Assembly (NCBI GenBank): GCA_012845835.1
Contig: JABAKD010000002.1
Location: 13,496,847-13,560,846, forward strand
Origin: Undaria pinnatifida
Lineage: Eukaryota > Sar > Phaeophyceae > Laminariales > Alariaceae
DNA: 64,000 bases
Direction of reading: 5' to 3'
Part shown: in pieces, positions 62,949 through 64,000 of the stretch
Layout: each line of letters starts with the position of its first letter
Numbering within the stretch: position 1 is the first letter of the stretch
Notes under the pieces: generated by a model
The model's input: the letters and a program-made list of their open reading frames with translations, nothing else
What the model was told of the DNA's origin: nothing
Databases searched by the model: none
Made by a program: the position numbers and the translations under genes

Positions 62949-64000
62949 GCAAGTCTCACGTATTTGAAGCACATTACACTCAGCTATCAGTCAGCGCTTA
63001 CAGAAGGGATTGGGTCGCAACCCCTGGTGAAACCTGAAGTCCGGGCTTCATGGCCATTCGGAGCCCAGATTATGCGTTTGTCAGATATACACCACAACCA
63101 CTGAGCCAACAGTCCGCGCTGGCTGACAGCCCAGTACTTATATAGTGTACCAGGTATCTCTACAGCATTGCATCTCCACCACTTTTTGCCAATCAACCCT
63201 CTTTCCTCCTCCGCGCTGCGTGCCTTCTATAGTCTAAATAGCTGCTCGTCGCCTACGTCTGTTAATATCGCATTCCTATCTGGACGAGGATGAACCCCCC
63301 AAAATTAATTAAGTTGTACCAATTGAAGGCCTTAATAACTTTCCGACGTCGAAGCAGGCGATATAGGGCCCGTCGGGGTATCTATATGAATAGTATTAAT
63401 AAACGGTCCTGACATTTCTGCCCAGACCAGATTGGCACGTTGTGTTTGCACGATGTACTCAGGCCCATTGTTATTATCGAGGCCACAGCAGCACTTTTTA
63501 CGATTGTTCCTGAAATTTTTCGTTTTATTTTTATTGAATTTCCTAAAACTATGTTAGTCTCAACTGCCGTGCAAGAATAGACAAAAGAAGGACAACTGTG
63601 AGATGAATACCACCGTTGGCGTCCCTTAGCCCTCGTCGTTCTATAAAAAAGTAGCTTTGTCTCCGTCCAACCTCCGTGTTCGCTGACGGCCACTGAACCT
63701 GACAACCCAACCACACCACCTCGTGACTACCGGGACATCGCTGACTGGGGGGGGGCATTCATAGACCACCCGCTTCGGAGCATGATGAGACGCGTGGGTT
63801 CAATTCCCAGCATCGTCATTAAGGTTCTTGATGTCGACCAGCAGTACGTGGCGAGGGGAGAGTTCCCCCGGGCCCTCGGAGATCAAATCAATTGCTTGCC
63901 TGCGAGATTCGTTGGACCCGAAAGTGTACATTGTTTTGGTTATACATAATTACCAACTACTGCATGATGTCCGATTTAGTCACATCGGTTACATATTGTA
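62949..64000 (+). other. Right edge, probable CYB5D1 intron 5
   Basis: No exon with the expected CYB5D1 C-terminal motif (an LEENG-type stretch and acidic tail) was recognised. A possible tRNA-derived piece lies at 63750-63825. Nothing else is assigned. Confidence 0.45.
63750..63825 (+). mobile_element. Possible tRNA-derived fragment
   Basis: GACGCGTGGGTTCAATTCCC then AGCATCG looks like a tRNA T-arm, preceded by ACCACCCGCTTCGGAGC, which resembles an anticodon arm. The acceptor stem and a clear D-arm are missing. Confidence 0.35.

Noticed and set aside
63834-63950. Plus-strand segment VLDVDQQYVARGEF as the last CYB5D1 exon
   Set aside because: Only a four-residue resemblance to the family C-terminus; no acidic tail follows and the acceptor would lie in a tRNA-like fragment.

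Overview
The window is eukaryotic nuclear DNA: two intron-rich genes lie in a very large amount of non-coding, repeat-rich sequence, with no bacterial-style operons and no complete transposase or reverse transcriptase reading frame. Introns run from about 0.4 to 14 kb and are filled with microsatellites, satellite DNA and short inverted-repeat elements. Both recognisable genes belong to families found in organisms with cilia or flagella. A large-genome protist or alga with a flagellated stage, for example a heterokont alga such as a brown alga, would fit, but the sequence does not fix the lineage.

Gene 1 (minus strand, at least 2485-54834) is a long EF-hand repeat protein built from 13 exons, the first starting with an ATG at 54834. 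All exon phases fit together and give about 605 codons, organised as five degenerate EF-hand-pair modules. The gene probably continues past the left edge of the window. Its introns make up most of the left 55 kb, including a 14.1 kb intron that contains about 8 kb of satellite DNA.

Gene 2 (plus strand, 55700 to beyond the right edge) matches cytochrome b5 domain-containing protein 1 (CYB5D1). Five exons join in frame for 221 codons; the last roughly 35-40 residues were not found. The two genes are head to head with 865 bp between their start codons, so they may share a bidirectional promoter.

The most unusual pattern is that decayed copies of individual exons, often with their splice sites, lie beside the intact exons: exon 1 (four ghosts), exon 2 (two ghosts), exon 5 (four ghosts) and CYB5D1 exon 4 (one ghost). 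Other notable structures are splice sites built from microsatellites, two GC-AG introns, several families of non-autonomous inverted-repeat elements (one with termini related to CTATCGTAGCACGCG), tRNA-derived SINE-like pieces, a 24 bp palindrome family around CTCGCGCGAG, and large GAT, TAA and GGGTC arrays.

Region by region: 1-2484 repeats; 2485-3786 EF-hand exons 13-11; 3787-17936 the giant intron with satellite; 17937-54834 EF-hand exons 10 to 1 separated by repeat-filled introns; 54835-55699 shared intergenic region with a duplicated segment; 55700-62948 CYB5D1 exons 1-5; 62949-64000 probably the next CYB5D1 intron.
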